A stretch of 64,000 nt of DNA from Cristatella mucedo. Its lineage: Eukaryota > Bryozoa > Phylactolaemata > Cristatellidae. A program made the position numbers and the translations under genes. Numbering within the stretch: position 1 is the first letter of the stretch; each line of letters opens with the position of its first letter. Below, piece by piece: positions 1 to 10,993 of this stretch. The stretch spans positions 642,501 through 706,500 of the forward strand of contig WPIO01000042.1 in assembly GCA_009760855.2 (NCBI GenBank), in the 5' to 3' direction. The notes below the pieces were generated by a model. It saw nothing but the letters and a program-made list of their open reading frames with translations, was not told the DNA's origin and searched no databases.

Positions 1-65
1 TTCCGAATAGCGTCGCGACAATCTGACTCCGTGACATTAAAAAAACCAAACGTGCAGTCATTTAT

Positions 66-200
66 AATAGTAATATTAATGCACTTGATAAAGCGCCCTC
101 AGAGAACTCAATCTCTTTCTAGGCGCTTTGCATTTGCTGCAAAAGGAAAACGCGACTGAACGGTGAGTAATATCGTGCTTGATAAGCAACTTATCAAAGC
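66..200 (-). mobile_element. L2-B LINE 3' tail, antisense fragment
   Basis: The reverse-strand (ATT)n tail is followed by the conserved L2-B 3' hairpin (GCGCC ... AGAGA ... TCTCT ... GGCGC, degenerate here) and part of the 3' UTR. It is a 5'-truncated LINE end with no coding part. It meets a plus-strand tail of the same family head to head at about position 200. Confidence 0.7.
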
Positions 201-426
201 ATTAAGTGGGTTGGCGTGATTCGTCTTTTGTGAGCGTTGACCGTAGTTGCATGCCGGCACTGTGCATGTCACCTCTAACCAGGTTCACTGTTTACACTAA
301 CCGTGCTACCGCCAACCGTTTGATTATGCTTCCTTTGCAGCATATGTAAAGTGCCTAGAAGGAGGTTAATCTCTCATAGAGCGCTGCAACAATGTGCTGT
401 TATTATCACTATTATTATTACATGGT
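200..426 (+). mobile_element. L2-B LINE 3' UTR and tail, sense fragment
   Basis: The stretch follows the L2-B 3' UTR (GTGGG..., GTGCATGTCACC, TTCCTTTGCAGCA, the hairpin, then TTATTATCACTATTATTATTA). The hairpin is worn. Together with the preceding antisense tail it forms an inverted pair of LINE ends. Positions 427-1050 hold nothing I recognise; the short ORFs there look like chance. Confidence 0.65.
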
Positions 427-1049
427 GACGTTGAGGTCACTGCTAAGCGTTTCAATTTCTGAGCTAACACTTGATTTGCCCATAACTAGTCTGTATTTTG
501 GTGCCTTTCTATTTGAGGAGGTTTTTGTTGATATCAAAGCCCGGAAGCCAGCAATACATGCAAGGCGGTTGAGAGAGTTAGATTTGCTTGAAGGGCGGAT
601 GGATCAAAGTTCAAGTACGGCTGTGTGTCGTCGTCGCAGAAGTGAGAGGCCATATTGTGCCCAGCGATTACATCGTTGCTCAGGTTATCTTGATCAATAT
701 ATTCTTCTTGACGGGGGCCTAATGGCAGGCTTATCTAGCTGATTGCAATCAGCGTACCTGCATATCTTTATGCAGCGCCTGCAACTTGTGTCAGCCATGC
801 TTTTAAGCTCAGGGCTGCGCCGATATTTGGCGTGCCTCGGCATGCACCTTTACGAAAGTCGCTCTTGCCGCCCCTGAGGACTCGAGTGCTCAAGTCGGCG
901 CATCGCGTTGGTAATGCTATTCACTCAAGCGAAACAGAGTCTGTCACAAACAGGTAGCTGATTTTTCCTCGAGCTTTTGGGAGTTCTTTGACGCAGGAGA
1001 GGTTTCAATCGCGAGAAGCAGAATAGGGCTTTTCGTTTTGAACACTAGG

Positions 1050-1820
1050 GAACGCTTCGCAGTGCAGAGTTATATCTGACTCGCCGGTGTCGTTTCGGGC
1101 GCACACATCCTGTCGCTTCGAGAGGAGTCGCAGGGCGCTTGCGATCCCTACCGGCAGCTCGTTCGCATCGGCTCATCGACGGGGTCCTTTCGACGAGCAG
1201 CGACGCCGGGCAGGCCCCCCAGGGGGGGGGGGGGAGCGCCCACAGCTGAGTTTCGTCGCTCAAGCCCGTGCGTCAGGTCCCTGCATGGCTTCACTTTTGG
1301 CAGCCAGCGACTCCTAGCGGTTGCGCGAATACAGTTGGCATTGTGCGAGCGACAATGATTGCATTTTCGACGACCATTATTCGTGTTGATTCCGGTCAAA
1401 GGAACCGATCGCCCTGGAATTCGCTGCAAGCACGGCCGCCAACCGTCGCGGCCGCCGACCATTTTATGGAGCTGGGCGTGCTCGAAGCTGGGCGACGCGA
1501 GCTCACCGGCCCGGGCTGCTGCGGTGGTTACCGGCACGGCGGCAGCGGCGGTCGCCGCCGCTTGGCCTCGGCTTCGCTTCCCTTCCTGGCGAGCGCAGCG
1601 GTGCACTTGACAGGTACGCGAGCCCTCCGGTCCGACCGGCTCGACCTCCATGCAGCTCTCAGCAGCTGACGCCCTTTCCCCGGTCGCCGGTCGCGCTTTC
1701 GGTCGTCGTCGCCGCCGTCGTCGCTGTCGGTACCTCCGTCGTTGTTCGGGGATCTCTCGCCAGCGGCTCGCTCAGCAGCGCTTCGAGCCAACGTTCGTGA
1801 GACGACTCGACCGCTGTAGC
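1050..1820 (+). promoter_or_regulatory. CpG-rich 5' region of the receptor-like gene
   Basis: GC and CpG density rise sharply here compared with the AT-rich flanks, and a run of about 14 G lies near 1221-1234. The block ends where the first well-supported ectodomain exon begins, so it probably holds the promoter, the 5' UTR and the first coding exon. I see no convincing TATA box. Confidence 0.45.
1466..1613 (+). CDS. Possible first coding exon (signal peptide?) of the receptor-like gene
   Basis: The ATG at 1466 opens a frame ending at a candidate donor (ACAG|GTACGC) at 1614, leaving one base over (phase 1). That matches the phase-1 acceptor of the next exon. The residues just before the donor, LASASLPFLASAAV, are small and hydrophobic like a signal peptide, but they lie unusually far from the Met and follow a basic, Gly-rich stretch. 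The same frame is open from 1268, and an alternative frame gives another Ala/Val-rich segment, so the true first exon is unresolved. It could lie elsewhere in the CpG block. Confidence 0.25.
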
Positions 1821-2008
1821 AGCCGTCACCCTGTGGTCGTCGACCTTTCGTGTTGCCGGGTGCAAAGAAGACCGGGTGACATTCTGCGAAGGAGGAGCGG
1901 CAGCCGACACGTCGGTGGGCTACAGCTGTCTCCCGGGCAGCCGCATCTTGCCGTCTTCCGTAACGTATGCTGCGACGAGCCAGCTTTGCCCTGCGGGCGG
2001 CTCGATCG
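1820..2008 (+). CDS. Receptor-like gene, ectodomain exon A (first half of SUEL-like lectin domain)
   Basis: This exon has 63 codons, in phase 1 and out phase 1. The acceptor is a tandem TAGCAG (NAGNAG), so 1820 or 1823 may be used; the donor TCG|GTAAGT at 2009 is strong. The protein reads ...AGCKEDRVTFCEGG..., then YSCLPGSRILPSSVTYAA, then LCPAGG. From family knowledge, SUEL (Gal_lectin) domains begin C-E-G..., then C-P-x-G-x-I followed by an A-x-Y-G-R motif and CP. Here the order and spacing fit, but YGR is YAA, so sugar binding may have changed. The upstream frame has a stop at 1798, so the exon cannot run back far. The domain call is an inference from pattern only. Confidence 0.55.
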
Positions 2009-2131
2009 GTAAGTGTGCCGAGCGTCGTCTCGACTCGCTTCGCTTCCTGTGCGCCGCCGCTGCTGGTCCAGCACGGCGGCACGTACGCCGCTCGCTCTCA
2101 GCCAGCCAGCGCAACGTTCGGCTTTCGTCAG

Positions 2132-2293
2132 CCTCGGGTGAAGGCAGTCTGTGCTACGGCGAGCTGGGAGAGCTGGCTCTGACAGGCTGCGTCGGAATGG
2201 AGGTGTGCGGAATCGCTCTGCCTGGGGAGGTGAACTGTAACGACTCGTTGTGGTACCCCAGCGAGGCTACCAACTCGTACCTGTGCGTCAAAG
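2132..2293 (+). CDS. Receptor-like gene, ectodomain exon B (second half of SUEL-like domain)
   Basis: This exon has 54 codons, phase 1 to phase 1, and follows a 123-bp intron. The acceptor CTTTCGTCAG ends at 2131 and the donor CAAAG|GTGAGA is at 2294. It reads LCYGELGELALTGCVGMEVC, then a second cysteine pair around VNCNDS, then SYLCVK. This matches the second half of SUEL domains, where C-x-G-x-x-x-C is followed by a (D)PC and a K-Y-L-x-V-x-Y-x-C ending. With the previous exon the unit is about 95 residues, the usual SUEL size. Splitting of one domain over two symmetric phase-1 exons is typical of shuffled extracellular modules. An unrelated cysteine-rich fold is the main alternative. Confidence 0.6.
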
Positions 2294-2551
2294 GTGAGAG
2301 GTCGAAAGCTGAGAGACGCTCACGCTCGCACTGAGCCGTCGTTATCGCACTGAGCCGGCGAACTGAAGTGCTGCTCTCGGGGCAGCACGATGCTGATTCC
2401 TGCTCGTGCCATCTGCAATCGCCGGTCCGTGGGGCTGCTAGTTCTGGATCAGCGGTAGCAGCAGCGGCAGCATCGGCAGCAGCGGCTTCGCAAAGCGCGG
2501 TTTCCTTTTCCGTTTCATATTCTCGTTTCTTTTTCCGCCCGTGATTTTCAG

Positions 2552-2974
2552 GCGATTCTTGGCATGACGCATGCTTTCAAGGACCAGGCACCTACTTTGG
2601 TGACCCAACTTTCGTCTACTTCGGGAAATCTCCGACTGCATGTAGCTGCCTCTTGTCTTTGTCTGGGCCCGGTGAGATTCAGGTTCTTCGAGAACCCATA
2701 GTAACCGCGCAACCTCACGAAGTCGTGGATGTGGCGTATACGATGGCCGGGTTCAAGACCTCTACAGTGGTCAAGCTTACTACTACTATTCAGAGCAGAC
2801 GTAGCTCTACTTCCACAACGCAAACTGTCCCGACCCCAAGTCTATTGGAGCTGGACGAATGCATCAACCTGACTGTCAGTGGAACAATTTCAGAGACAGT
2901 GACTACGAGTATTAATTTTATCAATACTACCGCTTGCCTATCGCGATATTGGCTGGTTTATAGGATAACCGGCG
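2552..2974 (+). CDS. Receptor-like gene, large ectodomain exon C
   Basis: This exon has 141 codons, phase 1 to phase 1. The acceptor has a good pyrimidine tract (CCGCCCGTGATTTTCAG) and the donor GGCG|GTAAGT at 2975 is very strong. The protein starts GDSWHDACFQGPGTYFGDP and continues through TACSCLLSLSGPGEIQVL, a Thr/Ser-rich stretch (SSTSTTQTVPT), and DECINLTVSG with N-glycosylation sequons NLT and NTT. Hydrophobic and polar residues alternate like a beta-sandwich, but I do not recognise the fold. An internal stop-free stretch 2672-2893 (222 nt) is itself bounded by a plausible GT...AG in matching phase. The exon may therefore really be two exons (2552-2671 and 2894-2974) or contain an exitron. 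Confidence 0.55.
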
Positions 2975-3350
2975 GTAAGTAGCGACGTTTTAAGACTAGC
3001 CAGAGCAACTGGAGAGTGCTTCCTCTAAGCTTAACTTAGCCGGTTCCTCCTGGGGAATCCCTTATAGGAATCCGTCACCTGCCTGTTGCCGGATCTCTTT
3101 ACTAGTATTGTTCAAAAGTCACGGCTTCTTTGCAAACAACTCATGACTCGGAGGGGGTTAATCCTCGGAGGCGCTTACTAGAGCTCAGAGTGTGGCTTCG
3201 TTCTGTAACAGTCAATCAGTGCTCGCCCTAAGTTCATAGCGAGGCTGTGCTCGAGCTGAAGTGTGGCACTGCGAAGGGAAACCGGAGCTCGATTAACAGC
3301 TCGTGGTCATTTGCATAGCTGTGGGGCGTCGGAATCTTTACGACAAGTCG

Positions 3351-3467
<117 letters not shown>

Positions 3468-3469
3468 TA

Positions 3470-6040
3470 AACAAACCTCCTACCCAATATAATTGAATAA
3501 GCAGTGTCGTCAGTTGTTGATCTGGTTTCCCAAAGATTGTGTAAACACGCTCACCAAGAGGAGCCGCTCTTACCGTGGACGGAATGGGATGGTGTGCACA
3601 GCTGAGCCGCCGTCGCCAAGGCTACGCTCTTTACCACACTGATATGCACTCGACTCTTCTCAGCTCGCCATGCAGTGAGTGCTGCTACCAGACGGCTGAA
3701 GCTGTGCACGAGCGGGCGGATGTCAATATGTTCCGACAAGCGGTTAGATAACTGACAGGATAAGTCCTGCCAACGGAATCCACCTGCTCAAGATGACGAT
3801 TATAGAGTGACGATTGAAGTAAAGATGCACAGTTTGAGCCATGAGAGTAGGTGAAGGCCACGGGTAAAGGAATCTGGCATCGGTGTCTCTTAGGTTCTTG
3901 AACCTGCATCGTGAACTTTGTGCGCACCATATCACCGTCCTTGCCAATTTTGTATTTCTTAAACGTGACGATTGTAAGTGCAAGACTATCTTATGGCGGA
4001 CTACACAGTGTAACGAGCCAACTTTAAAATTATGAGGTAGCAGACCAAGAGTGGCCATGCTTTAGACCGTGACAGTCGTTCTTGCTGACATAGATGCCGT
4101 CAAGGAAGCAACGTCCTCAATTTCCTTCAACAACCCATGCAAATATGTAGACACAAATTTTAGTGTGCGATTTGACCATTCCAAAAATAGACACTGCAGC
4201 TGCTGTTATGCATGTAAGAAGTAAACCGATTCAGCTGTGTGACTTGATAGGCCACTTCACCCAGCAACAGTAGCACCCACAGCTGGAAGCCAGGATCTAG
4301 TGAACAGTCTCCGTAACAGTCTCTAAACGTCGTGACATTAAGCAGAAATAGTATATGCTCTCTGCATGTCCTCTGCCCCTCACTTTGAGAACAGTCTAAT
4401 AGTCATAACAGTCTAATAACAGTCTAATAGCCTATCAACAGAAGACACTTTGTCAAAAGTTTTACTATGAGAAATGAATGCATTCTTTTCTCTTTGAAAA
4501 GCCAGTAAACACAAGTGCTCCTCTAAATCCTAGTTTGAATTAAGAACACATTTGCAATTTGACCAGAAAGTAGAATGCAGCATGCCTCTAACTTCGCAAG
4601 TGTCCTTATTCGGAAAATATGCACTAGTTCGTTGCAGTATTGAGCTCATTTGCTGCAGAAAATATTCAATGTAAAGGTTTGAGTGATAGTCTTCAAGATA
4701 CAGAGCGATCAAAGACGTTTTGTCTTTTGACTAAGAGCTGAACAAGTATTTAACCTCTAGCAAGGAGCAGACATGCAGCCTCTGGGGCCACTCAGCTTCT
4801 CTCGGGGGTGGGGGGAGGCATCTAGCTCCTCTGTACATCGGGCTCCTCGGCGGTATGTGAGTAACTGACTATGCAATGGTCTCGTTTACCAATGCGTGCA
4901 AGTAAAAATGCAATTTAAAAAACAAAAACAGAGCGACCGGGGGTCGTCTGCTATGCGACTTAATGCATACAAATAAGAATTTCGCCTTTAGCCTGTACAC
5001 GAAAGCTCTCAGAATCCTATCTCAGCATCAGAAGAAAACAGAGTTTCATGTCAATTATTGACTGACTAGACTGTAACCGTCAAGGCATGGCAGCGAGAGT
5101 CCTTCTAGCTAAGTCATTTTGACAGATAGAGTGTATAATAATCGCCAATTGACGTGCAGGCTGCTACCTACGTACTCTTAAACTCTTTGCTTCTATGTAT
5201 AGTATATGCAGTTTCAGAGTGGTTTTCTAGTCGGTTGCTAGTTAGGGCATACATATGTTGTTCGAAACCCAGGCAACATAAATAGTAAGTCACGCATGAG
5301 ATTTTGCTATGTTTGGTAATGTGGTGCAGGGTAAACTCACGAGCGCCTGAGCGAGCTCCTTAATCAAATCTAACATTACCTCTTCTCAGTGTACCAGTGA
5401 ATGCACACGCTTATAAGGTGCTGCCCTGAGCCCACATTGTTTTGAATTTTCAAAGATTCTTACGAGTAAGGCTGTAACTTCATTACCGCACTCGATTGAC
5501 TCTACTTGGATGACTTGGGTCATAAACTTCTTGCTGGTATTCGGACGACTTTGTCATGCGAAGTCTCTCGCATGCTACATAGATGCACTTCATCACATTT
5601 AAATGATGTAGTGAGACCGTCGATGCACCCTGCAGCGATGTGCGTTTAGCAATCATGGTTCTTGCATACCTGTATTTTCGCTGGCGCCAGATGAAGCTAC
5701 CGGAAGAAAGCAATGGCATCCATCATGACACGATGTGATAAGCCGAATTCCGATGAACCGATGCAAGTGCTACTAAGAACTGAGGTAGATTTGCCAACAT
5801 ATTTATATATTTGCATATGAATAGGGTGTACGAATCTGCAATAAAATATTTGGTACCGCAATAGTCGACGTGATCAAGCTAAGCAAGATAAATGCTTTTT
5901 TTGTGTGCTGCAGAAGTGAGCTTTCACTGCGAGTGTATTGGTTAATTAACAGTCGGAGATTTTTCAGAACTAAGCGTTCCAAGAGCTGTCATTTACATCC
6001 TGTTGCTAGGAAACAATCGAGGAAGAGCTAAGGCTATTCT
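3470..6040. other. Intron, no recognised feature
   Basis: This AT-rich sequence lies between ectodomain exon C and the stalk exon. It contains only short chance ORFs and no copy of the local LINE or SINE families that I can recognise. Confidence 0.5.
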
Positions 6041-6066
6041 TTGCTCTTTGTCTCCACTCTCGTTAG

Positions 6067-6231
6067 GTTCAGCATACTCCGCACTCTCCATCAAGTGCAA
6101 TCAGACTTCGCGTCCCACCGAAGTGCCAGCTGATACAACTACGACAGGAAATGCGACTATGCCAACCCAAGCACCACCGTCCTCTAGCACCTCGACCACC
6201 CTGACGCCTGAAGCTAAAGTTGCCCTTTCCG
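6067..6231 (+). CDS. Receptor-like gene, Ser/Thr/Pro-rich stalk exon
   Basis: This exon has 55 codons, phase 1 to phase 1. The acceptor lies after a long pyrimidine tract (CTCTTTGTCTCCACTCTCG then TTAG), and the donor TCCG|GTAACT is at 6232. After SAYSALSIKCNQTS the sequence is almost all Thr, Ser, Pro and Ala (for example PADTTTTGNATMPTQAPP and SSSTSTTLTPE). It has sequons NQT and NAT and many possible O-glycosylation sites. Mucin-like stalks of this kind sit just outside the membrane in many single-pass receptors. The next exon codes the membrane span, which fits exactly. Low-complexity composition means sequence searches will not help here; the phase match is the main support. Confidence 0.62.
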
Positions 6232-6407
6232 GTAACTGTCTGCTCGCATTCTGCATACCGTTTAAGAATACCCAATCTAGGAGCATTTTGGACGGCGGTG
6301 CTTCAGCCGATTCTCCAACCTTGCATGCAGTAACGGCAATTATTTTATTACATCTTAGAGTAATAATTTCGATTTTCTTGATAAGCATACGAGTTGAACT
6401 TTTGCAG

Positions 6408-6486
6408 CTGGACTGGCGGGTGGCCTGGTTGGAGCCGCGATTGCAATAACAGTTCTAGCCACCCTGGTGATGCGCCTGAGACGTGA
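6408..6486 (+). CDS. Receptor-like gene, transmembrane exon
   Basis: The acceptor GAACTTTTGCAG joins in phase 1 and the donor TGA|GTAAGT at 6487 is a perfect GTAAGT, leaving phase 2. The 79-nt exon codes AGLAGGLVGAAIAITVLATL followed by VMRLRR. This is about 22 hydrophobic residues containing small-x3-small (GxxxG-like) packing motifs, then a basic stop-transfer cluster. The orientation is therefore N-out, C-in (type I). An alternative donor (AC|GTGAGT) four bases earlier would leave phase 1 and would not join to the tail exon, so 6486 is chosen as the end. Confidence 0.7.
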
Positions 6487-7094
6487 GTAAGTAATCTTGA
6501 TGCTGTAATTGCATATTCATATATGTAAGATCTGACTCGTTTGATTTTATGTCGTACAATGCTTAAATCACCTTGGAAAATGTATTGCTGTAATTGTTTC
6601 ATAATGCCCTGCTAACCTGCAGGCTTGCTATCGCTGCTTGTTATCAGAAGGTGCTATTACTGCTTGCTCTACCTTTCACAGTTTATGTTCTACTTCTGGT
6701 TTCTACTTTTTATTGGTAATCCATCTTCTTCTAGCCCGCTCCTTCTATAGCTAACATTTTGAGATTATAGAGTAGTCATTTTACTATTGCAAGTTTGTAC
6801 TCACTACCTCCAAGTGTTTCATTTTACCTTAAAAACTACTCATGTGTTACCTATAATTAAGTGGTAGTAATATTTGGTCATAGACTTATTTGAAAGCTCA
6901 ATTGCAAGCCCACATACATGTGCCATTGAGCCATCTTACTACTGACATTCTGCAGAGAATAAATTAACCTATTTATAATCCGAAAACTTGAAGCATCTAA
7001 TTTATCTCTGTTTCTACAATTCTGCTTTTGAGTAATTCATGCTACAAAATGGACATAGAAGAATGCATTTGCAGTAATACTTTCAGCAGCAGGT

Positions 7095-7345
7095 CGCTAG
7101 CACCAGCCCAACTATCCAGTATTCTTTCTTCTCCAGTATGCTGTCGCACTATCAGCTCCTTAACATCTGGTCAACTCGCCGTACCTCGAACGAAATTGAA
7201 ATTGCTTGGTGATAGAGCCTTCACCTCGGATGCACCGATAGTCCCTAACTTTACTTAGGTTTTGGTTTCTGCTTGCATGATCTTTCTTTGCATCTTTACA
7301 ATCTGAGGTGAAGACGCATCTATTTCGGACAGCTTTTCTTTAAAA
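7095..7345 (+). mobile_element. Worn L2-type LINE C-terminal fragment
   Basis: The reading LAPAQLSSILSS, then LKLLGDRAFTSDAP, resembles the LAPAYLSDLL and LKSFGDRAFSSYAP blocks of the L2-B protein in this window. It is decayed and lacks a clear tail. It lies in the long last intron of the receptor-like gene. Confidence 0.5.
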
Positions 7346-8579
7346 CCAATAAAACACTCGTCTGTTGTTTTTTATTCCTGTGCCCTTGGCGTGCATACCT
7401 GTGCATGATTTATTGCTGTTATTAGCCAAATGTTGTACTAAGCTGGGGCCACGAGTGCGTTAATGCTTGCTTTAGCCCGGTGGCCTAATCGTGGTTCTTA
7501 TTTGCATTAGTACATAATATTCCATGCATTTTACTAACCGTTGGTTATAGATTTTATTGCAGTGAGTTGTCAAAAGCCACAACTGAGATTGATCACTAAT
7601 ATTGTTTTTTAAACGCAATATTAATTGTATAAACGTTACCTATAACAGTCACACACAAAATGTAATTGAAGAAGCCATGTCCGACTCTGATCGTTCATTT
7701 TTATAGCTCACGTTATCTCGCTGGCTCTGAAATGTTTTAGAGTTCCGTTTGTAGTCGCCGACTCTGACGATAAAGTTTCAGTCTGATATAGAGGTAATTT
7801 GATCGATGTAGAACCAGCGGTATTGGCAGAAGTGTTAAATCCTATTGGATTAATAGATGTATTAGTGATATCTAATCTATGATGATATCCAAAGCACTGA
7901 AATACGATTATGTCAAGCACTAAGCTGTTTAATTGCGAAAACATCGCGCGTAATGCCGATAGGTAAGTATACCTACCATTATCGTTTTACATAACTATGT
8001 CATGAGTAGCTAAAGGGCTTAGACTCTGCTGCCGGTATGGGAAAGTAAGCAATGTGCAGGGGCAGTTTATTTGAGGTTGCTTAATGTCAGTCCGGTCAAA
8101 AGTAAAACTATATAAATTCAGTACCTGTGGCCAGATAGGAGCAGACATATTCAGTTTCGGCTGAACTCAAACGTGCAGGCATTGCTTATTGCAACCAAGG
8201 CGACCCGTAGAACTATATCAGGTTATAATTACTACCTTGATCGTACCTTCTTCGCTTTATTGGACACTGTAATTCTTTGGGCAAACCAGAAAATCCTATG
8301 ACAGTACGGGCGTGTCGTCGCACTGCTAGCACGAATTCGTAAGCAATGCCTGTAGCTGAGTGAGTGTGTGCATCTGGGTGTGGAAGATGGCAAGGCCAAT
8401 GTAATAGAATTGAATTCGAAGAGCACCTTCAGGTACTGCCGGTTTGTGTTTTGACATCTCGCGGGAGGAGTATTTTGGTCAGTGTTTGAGTACCGTCTTA
8501 CGAAGCATGTCTCACTGGACCTGGTCAACTGCATCTATTCTTAGAAGCTAGCGGATAGACTTAGTGGTTTAAGAATCAC

Positions 8580-8705
8580 ACATCCTGAATGATAATAATT
8601 ATAATAATAATAAAGCACTCGATAAAGCACCCTCAGAGAACCCAATGTCTGTCTATGTGCTTCACACTTGCTGCAAAAGGAAAAGCGATTGAATGCGGAG
8701 TAATA
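8580..8705 (-). mobile_element. L2-B 3' tail, antisense fragment
   Basis: A reverse (ATT)n tail and the L2-B hairpin (CTCGATAAAGCACCCTCAGA) are followed by the short conserved 3' UTR start. It is 5'-truncated to about 125 bp. Confidence 0.7.
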
Positions 8706-8928
8706 TAACCGATATATAACATAACGCCTGGGTATGGGCCAGCCTTTCCTCTTTGTCAAACTACTTTTGTCTCTTCCAAAGGTATAGCGAAACTGAACGA
8801 TGAACTTTTAACTCACTGACAATTAGCAGTATCTTTACATTGTTATATTTTAACGAAGGATTCCAAGTGGTTATCAAGTGTGCAGCAGCCGGTCCTAGCT
8901 TATGAGAGTAAGTTAAAGGACTCAAGAT

Positions 8929-9990
8929 TTAATAATAATAATACGTTTCTATAGTGCTCTCAGAGAACCAAATCCCCTTCTAGGAACTTTTTAGATGCTG
9001 CATAGAAAGCATTCCCAAATTAGTGGTGGTAACGCCCACAAGCAGTAGGCTTAGTGTAAGCAAATACATGCCCACGTAGGATGAATCACAAAGACCCATC
9101 AAATGCTGCAATAAACAGGTGCGTTTTTAATCTTTTTAAATTCATCATGCCAGAGTCGCTATGACTCGCGTCGGTAGTAAGTTCCAGGTTTCTAGAGTAT
9201 ACAAACTAAAAGCATGGTTTCATCCGTTTCGAGGTTCGTACGAGGTGTAGCTAAACGATTGGAGTCAGAACTGTGGTTGGCACGATTCTTCGCCTGGTGG
9301 GGAAATAGTTTCGATAGGGAGGCTGGAGTCAGAGAATAAAAGGACCCACAAGTAAGTGACAGAACCATGAAGTCAAGCTGCTTGATTGGGAGTTAATGCA
9401 GGTTGGCGAGAAGTGGTGTGATGTGACGACTTTTCCCCTTTGCAGCAAATGTAAAGCGCCTAGAAAGAGATTAAGTTCTCTGAGGGTGCTTTATCAAGTG
9501 CACTATTATTATTATTATTATTGTAGCTGCACTGCTCACGACAGGCGAGCCTAGCTGCAAAGTTTTGCCCCAACTGTAAGCGCCTGATTGTACTGGCCGG
9601 TAAACCAGCAAGCAGTAAGTTGCAGAAACCAAGACACGATTATAAAAATTCACGGACCGATCTCGATGCAGTATCCCTGTCTATGCAAGTCCTTACTTTA
9701 GGAATGTAATGTTGACGAAGGTAAACAGACTTTACTGGGGAACTGATGTGATCCCCAAGTGCGAGGTCACTTTCAGCAGGGCACCCAGATTTCGTTCTGA
9801 TGCAACTGGAGATGCGCTTTCAAAGCCAATTTTGAGCGTTGGATTTTCTAATTTATGAATTAAACTTGGTTTATCTATAACTAGTAATTTGGTTAATCAC
9901 CTTTCAGTTTGAGAAAGTTTGCTCCCATCCATGTGCGGGTGTCATGAATTCATGCAGCAAGGGTGTGTAGGGAATGATATCGGACTGACT
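8929..9990 (-). mobile_element. L2-B LINE, 5'-truncated, interrupted
   Basis: The antisense copy runs from the 3' tail (AATAATAATAATACG) through the 3' UTR and the C-terminal coding block to the region upstream of it. It is broken at about 9431-9526 by a plus-strand L2-B tail. Coding is destroyed by many substitutions. Confidence 0.7.
9431..9526 (+). mobile_element. Very short L2-B 3' end nested in an antisense L2-B copy
   Basis: The element starts TTCCCCTTTGCAGCAAATG, carries the intact hairpin and ends in six or so ATT units. The older antisense LINE resumes directly after it at TAGCTGCACTGCTCACG. Only about 95 bp of the new copy was reverse transcribed. Confidence 0.75.
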
Positions 9991-10529
9991 GAATAAATAT
10001 AATAGCATCTAGTTTGTAACTTTACTGTCTGCCGGCGCTGGTTCGCAGGAGCACACGCAAGGATAACTCAGTCACCTTGCAGACTGAGTTTGTCAGTCCG
10101 CTGATGTCTAGCAGGTCAGGCCTAACGGTACGTGGTCGCTCCTGGCCTGCTCACGGCGGTATATTGAAATGAAACAGGCACCGTTCTATATGAGGATGCC
10201 TAGTAAAAGTAAAAGCTTGCAGATCCCGGTAGTTCCATACGAGAATTTAAACACTGCATCGCGATGGCCATTAGCCCTAATTGAGTCAGTGCCCCGTGGT
10301 GCACGGCTGGAGGAAGAAACCGCTGGCTGGCTAGCCAGCGAACTGCCGTCTGTAAGGATTGGTTTCCTGGTAGCGCCAGAGCTGGGCTAAATATGTGTAT
10401 CAGAACTTTCGTTGGAAATATGATCCATGTACAGAAATGTTTCTTAGTGTCTAAACTGTTGATAAAGTGTCAATTTCGACTTCATGTGACATACTGGCAT
10501 TTTAGATCCTTGTAGATATCGGCGTGGTT

Positions 10530-10795
10530 CAGCGATGGTAAGGTCAATTCGTCATATGTGTGCTTGTGCACGCAGATACCATGAATGTCGCCGCCACTAA
10601 ACACATTTGCATGCTTTGACCATGTGCATGTCACTTCTATCCATGTTATGCTTGTTGGCATTGAGCATATTATCACTTACCATTCGATCATGCTTCCTTT
10701 ACAGGTTGTGTAAAGTGTCTAGAAAGAGGATATGTTCTCTGGTGACACTATACAAATATATTTCTATTATACAAATATTATTATTATATATTGAT
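10530..10795 (+). mobile_element. L2-B 3' UTR and tail, sense fragment
   Basis: The sequence shows the conserved L2-B 3' UTR landmarks (TTTGCATGCTTTGACCATGT, GTGCATGTCACTTCTATCC, the hairpin, then an AT-rich ATT-like tail). It has no coding part. It lies in the last intron of the receptor-like gene. Confidence 0.65.
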
Positions 10796-10993
10796 GAAAC
10801 CGCAGTTATGATTACAAATTTTTTTGCTGGAGTAAGAGATGGCTCTGCAGAAAAAAGAAAATGATACATTTGAGACTTTGGTCTGAAATGAAAAAGCGAG
10901 CTTGAAAAGCTGCAGCCTGCAACCGCTTTGCAAATGTAAAGGTCGTGCTCGCTACCCAGTTTTTGATTGCTAATGTTGGTGGCTTTGTTACAG

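Noticed and set aside
2805-2908. Alternative frame reading YFHNANCPDPKSIGAGRMHQ within exon C
   Set aside because: It looks protein-like but is flanked by in-frame TAG and TAA and has no phase-compatible acceptor and donor. The frame ending at the strong GTAAGT is open throughout.
10223-10351. Exon-like ORF in the last intron of the receptor gene (PVVPYENLNTASRW, donor CCGTCT|GTAAGG)
   Set aside because: It contains a tempting YENL motif, but its phases (0 to 0, or 2 to 0 with an earlier acceptor) cannot join the transmembrane exon (phase 2 out) and the tail exon (phase 2 in).
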